DNA of 64,000 nt from an uncultured Gammaproteobacteria bacterium (GCA_913045175.1 CAJWQG010000001.1:1-64000), one strand, 5' to 3'; counted from the stretch's first letter, positions 1 to 10,442 are shown. Notes: generated by a model from the sequence alone, not told the origin. Made by a program: numbers and translations.

Positions 1-23
1 CAGTAACTGATACCAATCGACAG

Positions 24-1058
24 TTATTCTATCGCTGGGCTTCGCCTGGGGTCGAAGGCATCTCTTACTGCTTCACCGATGAATATCAGCAACGTCAGCA
101 TGACAGCCAGTGTGATAAAACCGGTGAGACCCAGCCAGGGAGATTGAATGTTTGATTTTCCCTGGGCCAGCAGTTCACCCAATGACGGTGACCCGGGCGG
201 CAAACCGAAACCCAGAAAGTCCAGCGCGGTCAGCGTCGTGATTGATCCATTGAGTATGAACGGCAGATAGGTAAGCGTCGCCACCATGGCGTTGGGTAGC
301 ACGTGTTTGACCATGATCTTGCGGGAATCAACGCCCAGTGCACGGGCTGCGCGAACGTGGTCAAAATTCCGCGTTCTCAGGAACTCTGCCCGCACCACAC
401 TCACCAGTGTCATCCAACTAAAAAGTACCAGCAGGCCTAACAACCAGCCAACACCGGGCTCAATCATGCTGGACAGGATAATGAGCAGAAACAGCATAGG
501 CAATCCGGCCCATACTTCAATGATTCGCTGCCCAATAAGGTCCACAAGGCCCCCGTAATACCCCTGTACCGCCCCGGCAGCGATACCGATGATTGATGCA
601 ATGATAGTAAGGGCAAGACCAAAAGCGACAGAAAGGCGAAAACCATAGAGCAGGCGGGCGACCACGTCCCGTGCACCGTCGTCGGTCCCGAGCCAGTGTC
701 TGGCAGAAGGTGGCGCCGGCACTGGCTCGTCGATGAACCAGTCAATCGTGTTGTAGTTGTAGCGGATAGGTGGCCATAGCATCCAGCCGCCCCGATCCAG
801 AATGAGTTGCTGGACAAATGGATCTTCGTATTTGGCCTCGGTGGAAAACTGCCCACCGAGTTCGTTCTCGGTGTAGGTGACGAAAATCGGCATCATGAGG
901 CGGCCATCCAGTTGCATGACAATCGGTTTGTCGTTAGCGAGAAATTCTGCAAACAGAGAAATGCCAAACAGGGTGAGGAAGATCCATAGAGAATAGTACC
1001 CGCGGCGGTTGGCGCGGAAATTTGCGAGGCGTCGTTGAGTTGGCGGTGACAATTTCAC
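24..1058 (-). CDS. yejE: ABC transporter permease, YejE-like (oligopeptide/microcin C type)
   Basis: 344 aa ORF with multiple TM segments and a BPD_transp_1-like stretch (RAARALGVDSRKIMVKHVLPNA); overlaps the upstream permease ORF by 4 nt. Confidence 0.85.
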   Translation of the reverse strand: MKLSPPTQRRLANFRANRRGYYSLWIFLTLFGISLFAEFLANDKPIVMQLDGRLMMPIFVTYTENELGGQFSTEAKYEDPFVQQLILDRGGWMLWPPIRYNYNTIDWFIDEPVPAPPSARHWLGTDDGARDVVARLLYGFRLSVAFGLALTIIASIIGIAAGAVQGYYGGLVDLIGQRIIEVWAGLPMLFLLIILSSMIEPGVGWLLGLLVLFSWMTLVSVVRAEFLRTRNFDHVRAARALGVDSRKIMVKHVLPNAMVATLTYLPFILNGSITTLTALDFLGFGLPPGSPSLGELLAQGKSNIQSPWLGLTGFITLAVMLTLLIFIGEAVRDAFDPRRSPAIE

Positions 1059-2143
1059 TCGCGCGTCTCGAAATCGATTCTTGGGTCAATAAGCGTATAG
1101 GTAATGTCGCCGATAAGATTCAGAATCAGGCCGAAAATGGTGAACACAAAAAGCGTACCGAACATTATCGGGTAGTCACGGGTTATCACCGCTTCAAAGC
1201 CTAATAGCCCGATACCGTTCAGGCTGAAGATCACTTCAATCAGCATGGAGCCGGTGAACAGAATTCCGATCAGTGCAGCGGGAAATCCCGCGATGACAAT
1301 TAACATGGCGTTGCGGAATACGTGACCATACATAACCTGGCCTTCCGTCAGACCTTTTGCACGGGCCGTCAGTACGAATTGCTTACTGATTTCCTCGAGG
1401 AAAGAGTTTTTAGTCAGCATCGTTAGCGTCGCAAATCCACCGATGGTTAACGAGGTGATGGGCAGCGCGAGATGCCAGAAGTAGTCGCGGATCTTGCCAG
1501 GGAGGGACATCTCGGCCCAGTTGTCACTCACCAGTCCGCGCAACGGGAACCAGTCAAAGTAGCTACCACCAGCAAATACGATGATCAAGATAATGGCGAA
1601 CAAGAATCCCGGGATGGCATAGGCGACAAAAATTACTGCACTGGTCCAGATGTCGAAACGTGTGCCGTCCTTCACGGCCTTATGAACACCCAATGGGATC
1701 GAGATCATGTAAATAAGCATAAGTGACCACAAGCCCAGGGATATGGATACGGGCAGACGATCCAGAACCAGGTCGACCACGGGCGTGTCCTGGTAATAGC
1801 TGTCTCCGAAATCAAAGGTCGCGTAATTCCAGATCATGATGAAGAAACGTTCGTGCAGTGGTTTGTCGAAGCCGAACTGTTTCTCTAGTTCGGCCAGAAG
1901 TTCGGGGTCCAGTCCCCTTGCAGCAGGATTGTTACCACCGTCAACCAGGGATGAAGACCCCATGTCTGATGCGGCACCTGTCGCCCGCGTCGATACCGTA
2001 CCACTGTCGGTGCTGGACATCTGTTCAATGATTTGGTCGATCGGACCGCCGGGTGCGAATTGAACCAGAATGAAATTGACCAGCATGATGCCAAACAGTG
2101 TGGGGATCATCAGCAGTATGCGTTTCAGGATATAGTTAGCCAT
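1055..2143 (-). CDS. yejB: ABC transporter permease, YejB-like
   Basis: 362 aa; N-terminus MANYILKRILLMIPTLFGIMLVNFILVQFAPGGPIDQ typical of YejB/DppB permeases. Confidence 0.87.
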   Translation of the reverse strand: MANYILKRILLMIPTLFGIMLVNFILVQFAPGGPIDQIIEQMSSTDSGTVSTRATGAASDMGSSSLVDGGNNPAARGLDPELLAELEKQFGFDKPLHERFFIMIWNYATFDFGDSYYQDTPVVDLVLDRLPVSISLGLWSLMLIYMISIPLGVHKAVKDGTRFDIWTSAVIFVAYAIPGFLFAIILIIVFAGGSYFDWFPLRGLVSDNWAEMSLPGKIRDYFWHLALPITSLTIGGFATLTMLTKNSFLEEISKQFVLTARAKGLTEGQVMYGHVFRNAMLIVIAGFPAALIGILFTGSMLIEVIFSLNGIGLLGFEAVITRDYPIMFGTLFVFTIFGLILNLIGDITYTLIDPRIDFETRE

Positions 2144-2203
2144 AACTATCGCTGCCCCTTACTAACAATGTTAGTACTGCACCTTTCATCAGTCCCCATT
2201 TCA

Positions 2204-4141
2204 TCAGTCCCCATCGCCTGCAGTCTTCAGGTAGGCATCTACAGCATCTGACTTATCGGCATCAGTCCACCAGGTTTCGGGAAAAGAATAGTACCGATTC
2301 TCAGCGGATTTTTCGGGTCTGCCGAACCGGTCCCAGTAACTCCATCGCGCACCGGGCTCCACCTGGGTAGGAATCAGGAAGTAATTGTGCAGCATGACTC
2401 GATCCAGTGCTCTGCCGGTAGCGAGCAGTTCATCCCGGTCGAAAGTGCTAAGGGCACGTTCAATGAAATAGTCAACGACTTCGTTACTAATACCTGCCCA
2501 GTTCTCGGTAAGCAAAACCTTGGCGCTGTCTGAGTGGTAGTAAGACTTCAGGTAGGTACCCAAGGTTGGTGACGCCGAGTATCCGCGGTAACAGGCGTCG
2601 AACTTAAAATTGCGCACCCGGTTACGAAACTGCGCCATATCTGCCGTACGGACTCTTGCGTCGATACCCAGTCGCTTCAGCGCGGCAACGTAGGGTAAAG
2701 CACTGCGCTCTTCACTGGCGTTGCGGGTCAGCAATTCGAACGTAAACTGCTCGCCGTTCTCATTGAGCAGTTTGCCGTCTATTACGTTCCACCCCGCCTC
2801 ACTGAACAGTCGCTCCGCTTCGAGCATATTCTCCCGGTTGAGCCCAAGACCGTCAGAGCTGGGAAGTGAGAAGACCTCGGTAAACACCTCCGCCGGCAGC
2901 TTGTCTCTGAATTTATTGAGTAGTTCCAGTTCCCGACCTTGTGGCAATCCTGTTGCAGCCAGTTCGGAATTGTCGAAATAGCTTTTCACACGCAGGTAGA
3001 AGTCGTAATTCAGTACACGGTTTATCCATTCAAAATCATAAGCGTAGGTTAATGCCTTGCGAACCAGCCGGTTTTCAAATTTGCTGCGTCGGTTATTAAT
3101 GAGAATGGAACCCGCCATCGAGGTGATGGTTCGTTGTTCGGCGATTTCCTGGATGAAGTAACCATCTTTCACGGCGGGAATGTCCGCATAAGAGGTCATC
3201 CAGTCCTTGGCGACGTCTTCGCCGCGAAAATTCAGGATGCCTTTCTTGGCAGCTTCGCGGGCAACTGTGTTGTCTCTAAAATATTCAAAGATGATTCGCT
3301 GGAAATTGTACTTACCTCGAACAGAGGAAACCTGCCATCCCCAGTAGTCTTCAACACGTTCATATACGATACGTTTGCCGGGATCAAATTCGGTAATCTT
3401 GTAGGGTCCACTGCCCAGTGGGGGTGTTGTTAGAGACGTTTTGCTGATGTCGTTATCTCTCCAGTAGTGTGCGGGGAGAATCGGCAGATGGCCAATAGTC
3501 AGTCCGGAACTTGGGTTGCGGAAACCAGCATCATCGATATGAAAAGTCACTTCCATGGGGCCTGTTTGCAGGGCGTCGCCGAAATGTTTGAATGACGCAC
3601 GGATACCGGCGGTCGAATGGTGACGCATGAAATCCATCGTGAATATCAGGTCTGCTGGAGTCACCGGTGTGCCGTCGTGCCACCGCGCGCGTGGATCAAT
3701 TCGGACCTTGAACCAGCTGTAGTCTGCCGCGTGTGCGATGGATTGCCCGAGGCGGGCATAGTGTGCTGCAGGTTCATCATCACTGGGTTCCAGAATCCGA
3801 TCAAACAAAAAGTTCCATGCACCTACAATGCGATAGCCCGTCGGGTTGAGGCCTTTTTGAATCCATGGCGTGAAACTGTTGAAAGTTCCGATTACCGGCA
3901 CGACCAGATCGCCGCCGATGGGCGCGTCGGGGTTCACATAGTCGAAGTGCGGGAAATCGACCGGGTATTGCAGGTCACCATAAAAAGAAAATCCGTGGCG
4001 AAACTCGGGTTCAACATCTGTCTGTTCAGATGCGGCAAGCCCCGCCACAGGAAGCAGAAATGCGATCAGCAGAGGAAACAGGCGACGCCTGGCGAATTGC
4101 GCCCACTCTACGACGTTGGGTACGGACTGTATTCGACTCAA
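2204..4141 (-). CDS. yejA: extracellular solute-binding protein, YejA-like peptide-binding protein
   Basis: 645 aa, signal peptide, HGFSFYGDLQYPVDFPHFDYVNPDAP...GG motif and SBP_bac_5-like body; immediately upstream of yejBE-like genes. Confidence 0.85.
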   Translation of the reverse strand: MSRIQSVPNVVEWAQFARRRLFPLLIAFLLPVAGLAASEQTDVEPEFRHGFSFYGDLQYPVDFPHFDYVNPDAPIGGDLVVPVIGTFNSFTPWIQKGLNPTGYRIVGAWNFLFDRILEPSDDEPAAHYARLGQSIAHAADYSWFKVRIDPRARWHDGTPVTPADLIFTMDFMRHHSTAGIRASFKHFGDALQTGPMEVTFHIDDAGFRNPSSGLTIGHLPILPAHYWRDNDISKTSLTTPPLGSGPYKITEFDPGKRIVYERVEDYWGWQVSSVRGKYNFQRIIFEYFRDNTVAREAAKKGILNFRGEDVAKDWMTSYADIPAVKDGYFIQEIAEQRTITSMAGSILINNRRSKFENRLVRKALTYAYDFEWINRVLNYDFYLRVKSYFDNSELAATGLPQGRELELLNKFRDKLPAEVFTEVFSLPSSDGLGLNRENMLEAERLFSEAGWNVIDGKLLNENGEQFTFELLTRNASEERSALPYVAALKRLGIDARVRTADMAQFRNRVRNFKFDACYRGYSASPTLGTYLKSYYHSDSAKVLLTENWAGISNEVVDYFIERALSTFDRDELLATGRALDRVMLHNYFLIPTQVEPGARWSYWDRFGRPEKSAENRYYSFPETWWTDADKSDAVDAYLKTAGDGD

Positions 4142-4176
4142 TTTTGATCCTGTCTCAAGAAGGAACCGGGATACTG

Positions 4177-5400
4177 TCAGACATCGGTATCGCCTTTGAG
4201 CAGCCTTTGTACGATCGTGCGATTGAGGATTTCGTTTGAGCCATCGGCAATGTTGATGATACGCAGCGATTGCCAGGCCTCAGACAGACCGAGTTCGTTA
4301 GTCAGGCCCATCGCACCATGAGCCTGTATGGCCCGATCGAGCGCCTTGATTCCTTGCTCGACTGAGTATTTCTTGGTCATGGAGAGTTCCTTGATCGCGG
4401 CTTCCCCCTGGTCCAGTAGCCCTGTCGCATTGAGACCCATCAGGTGTGCGGCATGAAGCTCAGTAGCTGATTCCGCCAATGGAAAGGTGACCCCCTGGTA
4501 TTCCGAAATGGGCTTGCCGAATGTTTCCCGGATTTTCGCGTACTCCAGGGCCATCTCGATCGCCCATCGCCCCAGGCCCACTGCCCGGGCCGAGTTGTAA
4601 ATGCGGCCCAGGGAGACGCCAAATAACGCGGCGGCGAAGCCGTTGTGTAGCTCGCCTACCAATTGCCAGGGCTCGACCCGAAGATTCTCAATGCGCAGCT
4701 CTGCTTCATCACCACCAATATGGCCAAACAGCTTCACCACGCGCTGAACTTCAAACCCCGGTGCATCGGTTGGGACCATGAATGCTGATATCGCACCTCT
4801 TTTTGTCGGGTCGGTTACCGCAAAGATAACGCAGTAATCCGCGATGGGCGCGTTCGAGATCCAGATCTTTCGACCATTGATAAGCCAGCCATCGCCATCT
4901 TCAACGGCTCTGGTTTTGATCATTGCGGCATCGGACCCGGCATCCGGTTCAGACAGGGCAAAGCACATGGATTTTTCGCCTGTCATCAGTGGTTCAAGAA
5001 ATTCCTCACGAGCGCGGTCCGTGACTTTCTCCAGTAAGCGGCTCGGGCCAAATGCCCAGTGCGCAAGCGCGTACAGCGTCATCCAGTTTTGCGCACCACA
5101 GGTATGGAACAATTCCTCCCAGCACGCGTAGTAGGCCTGCATCCCAAAGCCACTGCCACCGAGACTCTCGGGAACGCACATGTGATAGTAACCGGCGCTG
5201 GCCGAGGCCACTCGTATTTCCTTAATTAACTGACGTACCGGCGCAGAAAGGCGGCCGTCTTCCTCGAACTTGAGGCGTGGGTTTTCCAGCAGTTCGCGGT
5301 TCGCGTCGTGTCTGGGGATGACTTCGGCTTCTGCGAAAGCACGAATGCCGTCGCGGACCTGTTTAATATCTTCTGGTAATTCAAATGCTATCGCACTCAC
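4177..5400 (-). CDS. acyl-CoA dehydrogenase family protein
   Basis: 407 aa; motifs CFALSEPDAGSDAAMIKTRA and QAHGAMGLTNELGLSEAWQSLRIINIADGSNEI. Confidence 0.9.
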   Translation of the reverse strand: MSAIAFELPEDIKQVRDGIRAFAEAEVIPRHDANRELLENPRLKFEEDGRLSAPVRQLIKEIRVASASAGYYHMCVPESLGGSGFGMQAYYACWEELFHTCGAQNWMTLYALAHWAFGPSRLLEKVTDRAREEFLEPLMTGEKSMCFALSEPDAGSDAAMIKTRAVEDGDGWLINGRKIWISNAPIADYCVIFAVTDPTKRGAISAFMVPTDAPGFEVQRVVKLFGHIGGDEAELRIENLRVEPWQLVGELHNGFAAALFGVSLGRIYNSARAVGLGRWAIEMALEYAKIRETFGKPISEYQGVTFPLAESATELHAAHLMGLNATGLLDQGEAAIKELSMTKKYSVEQGIKALDRAIQAHGAMGLTNELGLSEAWQSLRIINIADGSNEILNRTIVQRLLKGDTDV

Positions 5401-5440
5401 CGTATTCTCCTTATCGGCGTTAGTGTTGCTCGTTAACCGC

Positions 5441-6595
5441 TCAACCCTTGGCTTTGCGTATCATGTCTCTTGCGATGACGGTTTGCTGGATCTGGGAGGT
5501 GCCTTCGTAAATCCTGAACAAACGGACATCACGATAGAATCGTTCGATGCCGTAGTCTTCGATATAACCGGCGCCACCGTGGATCTGAACCGCCCGGTCT
5601 GCAACCCTGCCGGCCATCTCTGTTGAAAAGAGCTTACATGATGCAGCAAGTGCGGCGACATTCTCGCCAGCATCACGCCGTTTGGCGGCATCGGCAATCA
5701 TACACTTTGCCGCATAACATTCGGTTTGACTGTCCGCTAACATCGCCTGAATCAGTTGAAAATCCGCGATCGGCTGGCCGAACTGCTTTCTCTCCATAGC
5801 GTATTGCAGGCTATCGCTAATCAGCCGTTCTGCAACCCCGACGCTGATTGCACTGATGTGCAGCCGGCCCTTGTCCAGAACCTTCATCGCCGTTCTGAAT
5901 CCTACATTCTCGGCGCCGCCGACCAGCCTGTCTGCTGGCACGTGAACGTCTTCGAAAATGACATCACATACGTGAGCGCCTTGCTGACCCATTTTGTTGT
6001 AGGGTTTCCCCATGGATACGCCGGCCGTGGATCGATCAACCAGAAAAGCAGAAACACCTCTGGAACCCTTTTCTTCAGGATTGGTGCGTGCAAATACAGT
6101 GAGCAAATCGGCCTGAGGTGCATTGGTGATGTATCGTTTAGTGCCGTTCAGTACGTAGTCATCGCCTTGCTTCCTGGCTGTGGTTTTGACGGCTGCTGAA
6201 TCGGATCCTGCTTCCGGCTCTGTCAGGCAGAAGGAGCCAACAATTTCACCCGTAGCCATCCCGGGCAGGTAGTGCTGTTTTTGCTCTTCGGTGCCATCGA
6301 TAACAAGGGACTGTGATCCGATTCCCACGTTAGTACCAAATGCGGAGCGAAACGCCGGAGAGGTGTGGCCAAATAGTCTTGCGACTTCGACCTCTTCGGA
6401 CATATTGAGCCCGAGGCCACCATATGATTCGGGTATTGTCAGCCCATAGAAACCCAGCGCCTTCATCTCTACAATGACATCGTCAGGGATCCTGTCCTCC
6501 TCGCCGACCTGAGACTCCAACGGCCGTAGCCGCTCATTTACAAATTTGTCTACCGTATCAAGTAGCTGGTTCAGGGTTTGGTCATCAAGCGCCAT
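5441..6595 (-). CDS. acyl-CoA dehydrogenase family protein
   Basis: 384 aa; GSFCLTEPEAGSDSAAVKTTA, QIHGGAGYIEDYGIERFYRDVRLFRIYEGTSQIQ. Confidence 0.92.
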   Translation of the reverse strand: MALDDQTLNQLLDTVDKFVNERLRPLESQVGEEDRIPDDVIVEMKALGFYGLTIPESYGGLGLNMSEEVEVARLFGHTSPAFRSAFGTNVGIGSQSLVIDGTEEQKQHYLPGMATGEIVGSFCLTEPEAGSDSAAVKTTARKQGDDYVLNGTKRYITNAPQADLLTVFARTNPEEKGSRGVSAFLVDRSTAGVSMGKPYNKMGQQGAHVCDVIFEDVHVPADRLVGGAENVGFRTAMKVLDKGRLHISAISVGVAERLISDSLQYAMERKQFGQPIADFQLIQAMLADSQTECYAAKCMIADAAKRRDAGENVAALAASCKLFSTEMAGRVADRAVQIHGGAGYIEDYGIERFYRDVRLFRIYEGTSQIQQTVIARDMIRKAKG

Positions 6596-6768
6596 CGATC
6601 ATCCTCGTAAATTTCGTAATAGGACAGTTTACGAGATTCGAGGGGTGGTTGACGACAGCCCACGGTACGCTCGCAGGAAAATAAAAGCCGCGGCTAGCGG
6701 CAGAGGACTAGTCAAACTCGGCCGGTGTATGGCGATTTTGAAAAGGCCGTCTATGAGGCAATCACCGA

Positions 6769-7254
6769 TTAATGGAGTGATTCGCCCAGGGATTCGCCAA
6801 GAGGTAACTCCGTGTTGTACACCACCTGCTTCAACGTAATGCTGGATTGAATATTAGCAACGTCCGGGATGCGGGTAAGCTTGTCCGCGAGGAATTTTTC
6901 GTAACTCTCGAGGTCAGGTACCACGATACGCACCAGGTAATCGGAACTTCCGGTCATCATGTAACACTCCATCACCTCGCGGTAGGACTTAATTCGTTGC
7001 TCGAATTCCTCTAACCCGGAACGTTCCTGACGCACCAGCGATACGCTGATAAAGATCGAAATGGGTAGGCCCACTGCACCCGCATCAACAATGCCAGCGT
7101 AGTGTTTGATGACACCCGCGTTCTCCATCGCCCTGACTCGGCGCAGGCATGGTGCTGGCGACAAACCGACAGCGTCTGCCAGGTCGACATTACTAATACG
7201 GGCGTTGTTTTGTAGAAAATGTAGTATGCGGTAATCGGTCTGATCAAGATTCAT
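6769..7254 (-). CDS. Lrp/AsnC family transcriptional regulator
   Basis: MNLDQTDYRILHFLQNNARISNVDLADAVGLSPAPCLRRVRAMENAGVI is a canonical AsnC HTH; the track ORF starts at 7326 but the internal Met at 7254 is the likely start. Confidence 0.9.
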   Translation of the reverse strand: MNLDQTDYRILHFLQNNARISNVDLADAVGLSPAPCLRRVRAMENAGVIKHYAGIVDAGAVGLPISIFISVSLVRQERSGLEEFEQRIKSYREVMECYMMTGSSDYLVRIVVPDLESYEKFLADKLTRIPDVANIQSSITLKQVVYNTELPLGESLGESLH

Positions 7255-7389
7255 ATTAAGCAATATATATACATAAATTTTACTAATATAATTTATATAT
7301 TGCGTATTATAAATACATACAGCCATAAATAGAAATCCTATATTTCCAGATATCTCTATACTGGTGTGTATTGAACCAAACGCTGACTG

Positions 7390-9993
7390 ATGACCCCCGA
7401 GGACTCCCAGACATTAATCGATGAGTTAGCGCCGGACCGTGTCGAGTGGGTCCAGGCGCTCGACGATATTTACAATGAATTTGGCGAGCGAGGCGTTCGG
7501 GAAATTCTGCGCACGCTGCAGGATCATGTATTGGACCGTGGCATTCCTCTGGCTGAAGCGACGCTTAACACGCCCTACATCAACTCAATTCTGCCTTCGG
7601 AAGAACCTCGTTATCCCGGGGACACCGAACTTGAAAAGAAGATTGAAAGTATTATCCGTTGGAATGCTATGGCCATCGTGTTGCAGGCAGTGGACGCCGG
7701 GATAGGGGTAGGGGGTCATATCGCCACCTACGCTTCTGCCGCCACGATGATGGAGGTTGGTTTTCATCATTTTTTCCGTAATCGAACGGACGAGTATGGC
7801 GGTGATATGGTGATGCCCCAGCCGCACGCCGCGCCGGGGATCTACGCCAGGGCGTATCTCGAAGGACGTTTAAGCGATGTTCAGATGGCGAATTTTCGTC
7901 GTGAGCTACAACCGGGCGGAGGGCTCTGCTCTTACCCGCATCCACGATCCATGCCTGATTTCTGGCAGATGCCAAACGCATCAATGGGATTGTCTACACC
8001 ATCGGCGATCTACCAGGCACGCTTTACCAAGTACCTGGAGAACCGCGGGCTAAAGCCTAAAAATGGTGGCAGGTTCTGGTGTTTTATCGGCGATGGTGAA
8101 TCCGATGAGCCCGAGGTGATGGGCACCATTAACATGGCCGCACGGGAAAAACTCGATAATCTGGTACTGGTAATCAACTGTAACCTGCAGCGCCTTGATG
8201 GTCCGGTGCGTGGAAACGGCAAGATTATTCAGGAACTGGAACGCAGCTTTCGCGGCGCTGACTGGAACGTGATCAAGGTGATCTGGGGCAGCGGATGGGA
8301 CGGCCTGTTGGCGCGAGATCATGACGGGGTATTGCGACGCCGCATGGAAGAGTGTGTCGATGGAGACTACCAGCGGTATTCCATTCTTCCTGGTGAAGAA
8401 CAGCGCGAACACTGGGTCGACGGCGACCCTGAACTGGCGCAGATGATGGACTCTCTGACGGATACTGAGATAAAGCAGATTCGTCGTGGTGGTCAGGATC
8501 CAAAGAAAATATATGCTGCCTATGCCAAAGCGTGCGACAGTGTTGATAAACCCACTGTGATTCTGATCAAAACGGTGAAAGGGGACGGCATGGGTGCCGA
8601 GGGGCAAAATACCGCTCACCAGAAGAAGGACCTCAGTGTCGAGGAACGTCTCGCCTGCGCCAGTGACTATGGCATACCGCTCTCGGAGGATGTCATCGCC
8701 AGGGCGGAGCTGTATCGTCCGGCTGACGATAGTCCTGAGGTGCAGTATCTGCAGCAACATCGTGCCGAACTCGGCGGTTACCTTCCGGAACGGCGTGTAG
8801 ATTGTATCCCGCTGCAAACACCATCCCTGGATTCATTGTCGGCGATTACCGGGGGTAGCGGTGATCGGGTGCTGTCGACCACCATGGTCATGGTAAGAAT
8901 GATTGCGACCCTGATGAGGGATAAAGCAATTGGTCAATATGTCGTGTCGATCGTTCCAGATGAAGCGCGCACCTTCGGTATGGACGGTCTGTTCAAGCAG
9001 GCCGGTATTTATTCTCCCGAAGGGCAACACTACACGCCCGTAGATGAGGGCTCGTTAATGTCCTATCGAGAGGCAGTGGACGGACAAATACTGCAGGAAG
9101 GAATTTGCGAGACCGGTGCGTTGGCTTCCTTCATGGCGGCAGGTACTGCCTATGCGGTACATGGCGTGCCGACCATTCCGTTTTATATTTTCTATTCCAT
9201 GTTTGGCTTTCAACGCGTAGGAGACATGATATGGGCTTGTGCGGATATGATGTGCCGCGGCTTCTTGCTCGGTGGCACGGCTGGCCGCACCACGTTGAAT
9301 GGTGAGGGATTGCAGCACCAGGATGGCCACTCGCTGGTCTTAGCCAGCACCGTGCCCAACCTCAAGAGCTATGATCCGGCCTTTGGCTATGAGCTGGCAG
9401 TCATTGTGCGTGATGGTATTCACCGCATGTACGAGCAGGACGAAAAGGTTTTCTATTACCTCACCTTATACAACGAAAACTATCCGATGCCGGCGATGCC
9501 AACAGAGGATGTCACGACAGGAATCATTCGGGGAGCCTATTGCTGGCGGCGAAGCGATATAAAGGGAGAACCGGTACACCTGCTCGCCAGTGGATCACTG
9601 ATGTCGCAAGCCATCTCCGCTGCACAGTCGTTGGAAGATAAAGGAATTGCCGCGCACATCTGGAGTGTTACCAGTTACACGGAGCTTGCGCGAGAAGCCG
9701 AAGACTGTGAACGATATAATCGTTCACACCCGGCAGAGCAACCGCGAGTGCCCTGCATAGAATCCTTGTTTGTCGATGAATCCGGACCGATCGTTGCTGT
9801 GACCGACTATATGAAAGCATTGCCCAATAGCATTGCTCGCTGGATGCCGGACACCTATACAACCCTGGGTACAGACGGTTTTGGTCTTAGTGAGGCGCGT
9901 GAAGATTTGCGCCAGCATTTTGAGGTCGATGACGAGCATATTGTCGAGGCTGTGCTCGCAGGGCTACGAAAGCTGTGGAAGCTCGCACTGTAA
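7390..9993 (+). CDS. aceE: homodimeric AceE-type pyruvate/2-oxoacid dehydrogenase E1 component
   Basis: 867 aa; ThDP motif GDGESDEPEVMGTINMAAREKLDNLVLVINCNLQRLDGPVRGN and transketolase-like C-terminal half; no aceF/lpd neighbours, so substrate is uncertain. Confidence 0.9.
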   Translation: MTPEDSQTLIDELAPDRVEWVQALDDIYNEFGERGVREILRTLQDHVLDRGIPLAEATLNTPYINSILPSEEPRYPGDTELEKKIESIIRWNAMAIVLQAVDAGIGVGGHIATYASAATMMEVGFHHFFRNRTDEYGGDMVMPQPHAAPGIYARAYLEGRLSDVQMANFRRELQPGGGLCSYPHPRSMPDFWQMPNASMGLSTPSAIYQARFTKYLENRGLKPKNGGRFWCFIGDGESDEPEVMGTINMAAREKLDNLVLVINCNLQRLDGPVRGNGKIIQELERSFRGADWNVIKVIWGSGWDGLLARDHDGVLRRRMEECVDGDYQRYSILPGEEQREHWVDGDPELAQMMDSLTDTEIKQIRRGGQDPKKIYAAYAKACDSVDKPTVILIKTVKGDGMGAEGQNTAHQKKDLSVEERLACASDYGIPLSEDVIARAELYRPADDSPEVQYLQQHRAELGGYLPERRVDCIPLQTPSLDSLSAITGGSGDRVLSTTMVMVRMIATLMRDKAIGQYVVSIVPDEARTFGMDGLFKQAGIYSPEGQHYTPVDEGSLMSYREAVDGQILQEGICETGALASFMAAGTAYAVHGVPTIPFYIFYSMFGFQRVGDMIWACADMMCRGFLLGGTAGRTTLNGEGLQHQDGHSLVLASTVPNLKSYDPAFGYELAVIVRDGIHRMYEQDEKVFYYLTLYNENYPMPAMPTEDVTTGIIRGAYCWRRSDIKGEPVHLLASGSLMSQAISAAQSLEDKGIAAHIWSVTSYTELAREAEDCERYNRSHPAEQPRVPCIESLFVDESGPIVAVTDYMKALPNSIARWMPDTYTTLGTDGFGLSEAREDLRQHFEVDDEHIVEAVLAGLRKLWKLAL

Positions 9994-10103
9994 GGGAAGG
10001 CTCATACGCTCCCACGTTGTTCGATCGCAAGCTACGGGAGTAACCGGTAAGCCAAAGCGATCCTACGCATTGCCAACTCTCTCGCTTAAAAGCCGCTTTG
10101 GTT

Positions 10104-10244
10104 TTACTTCGAGTCTTGAAGATTATCGTCGCGTTGTGCAGACAGACTTTCGGTGCGCTGCATGGAGCGGAATTCAATGGCAGTAAGCACGATGCCGATC
10201 ATCATCATTATGAATACGAATATTGCCCAGTAAATCAGGTTCAT
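10104..10244 (-). CDS. small membrane protein (about 46 aa)
   Basis: MNLIYWAIFVFIMMMIGIVLTAIEFRSMQ..., RBS-like AGGAAAGG upstream, ATGA overlap with preceding small ORF. Confidence 0.5.
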   Translation of the reverse strand: MNLIYWAIFVFIMMMIGIVLTAIEFRSMQRTESLSAQRDDNLQDSK

Positions 10245-10426
10245 GATCCTTTCCTTCCTATAAGTGCCAGCAGTTTGAAGTAGATGCCGAACGTCAGAAT
10301 GGAGGGGACCCACAAAGCTGTGAAAATTGCTTGCTCGCGATCTCCAATGACGAACCACAAGTAGGCCGAGATGAAAAAAGAAACAGCTACAGCGAGCAGC
10401 AGGAAGAAATCAGACAGTTTGAACAT
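10241..10426 (-). CDS. small two-TM hypothetical protein
   Basis: 61 aa MFKLSDFFLLLAVAVSFFISAYLWFVIGDREQAIFTALWVPSILTFGIYFKLLALIGRKGS; stop/start coupled to next ORF. Confidence 0.6.
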   Translation of the reverse strand: MFKLSDFFLLLAVAVSFFISAYLWFVIGDREQAIFTALWVPSILTFGIYFKLLALIGRKGS

Positions 10427-10442
10427 GGTCAGTTTCCAATAA

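Noticed and set aside
2161-2175. ACTAAC-AAT-GTTAGT hairpin between the yejA- and yejB-like genes
   Set aside because: Only a 6-bp AT-rich stem; too weak to call a regulatory element.
3617-4147. 176 aa plus-strand ORF antisense to the yejA-like gene
   Set aside because: Overlaps a strong CDS on the opposite strand and shows no family motif.
8050-8817. 255 aa minus-strand ORF antisense to aceE
   Set aside because: Fully contained within a convincing CDS on the other strand; no recognisable domain; typical shadow ORF of a GC-rich gene.
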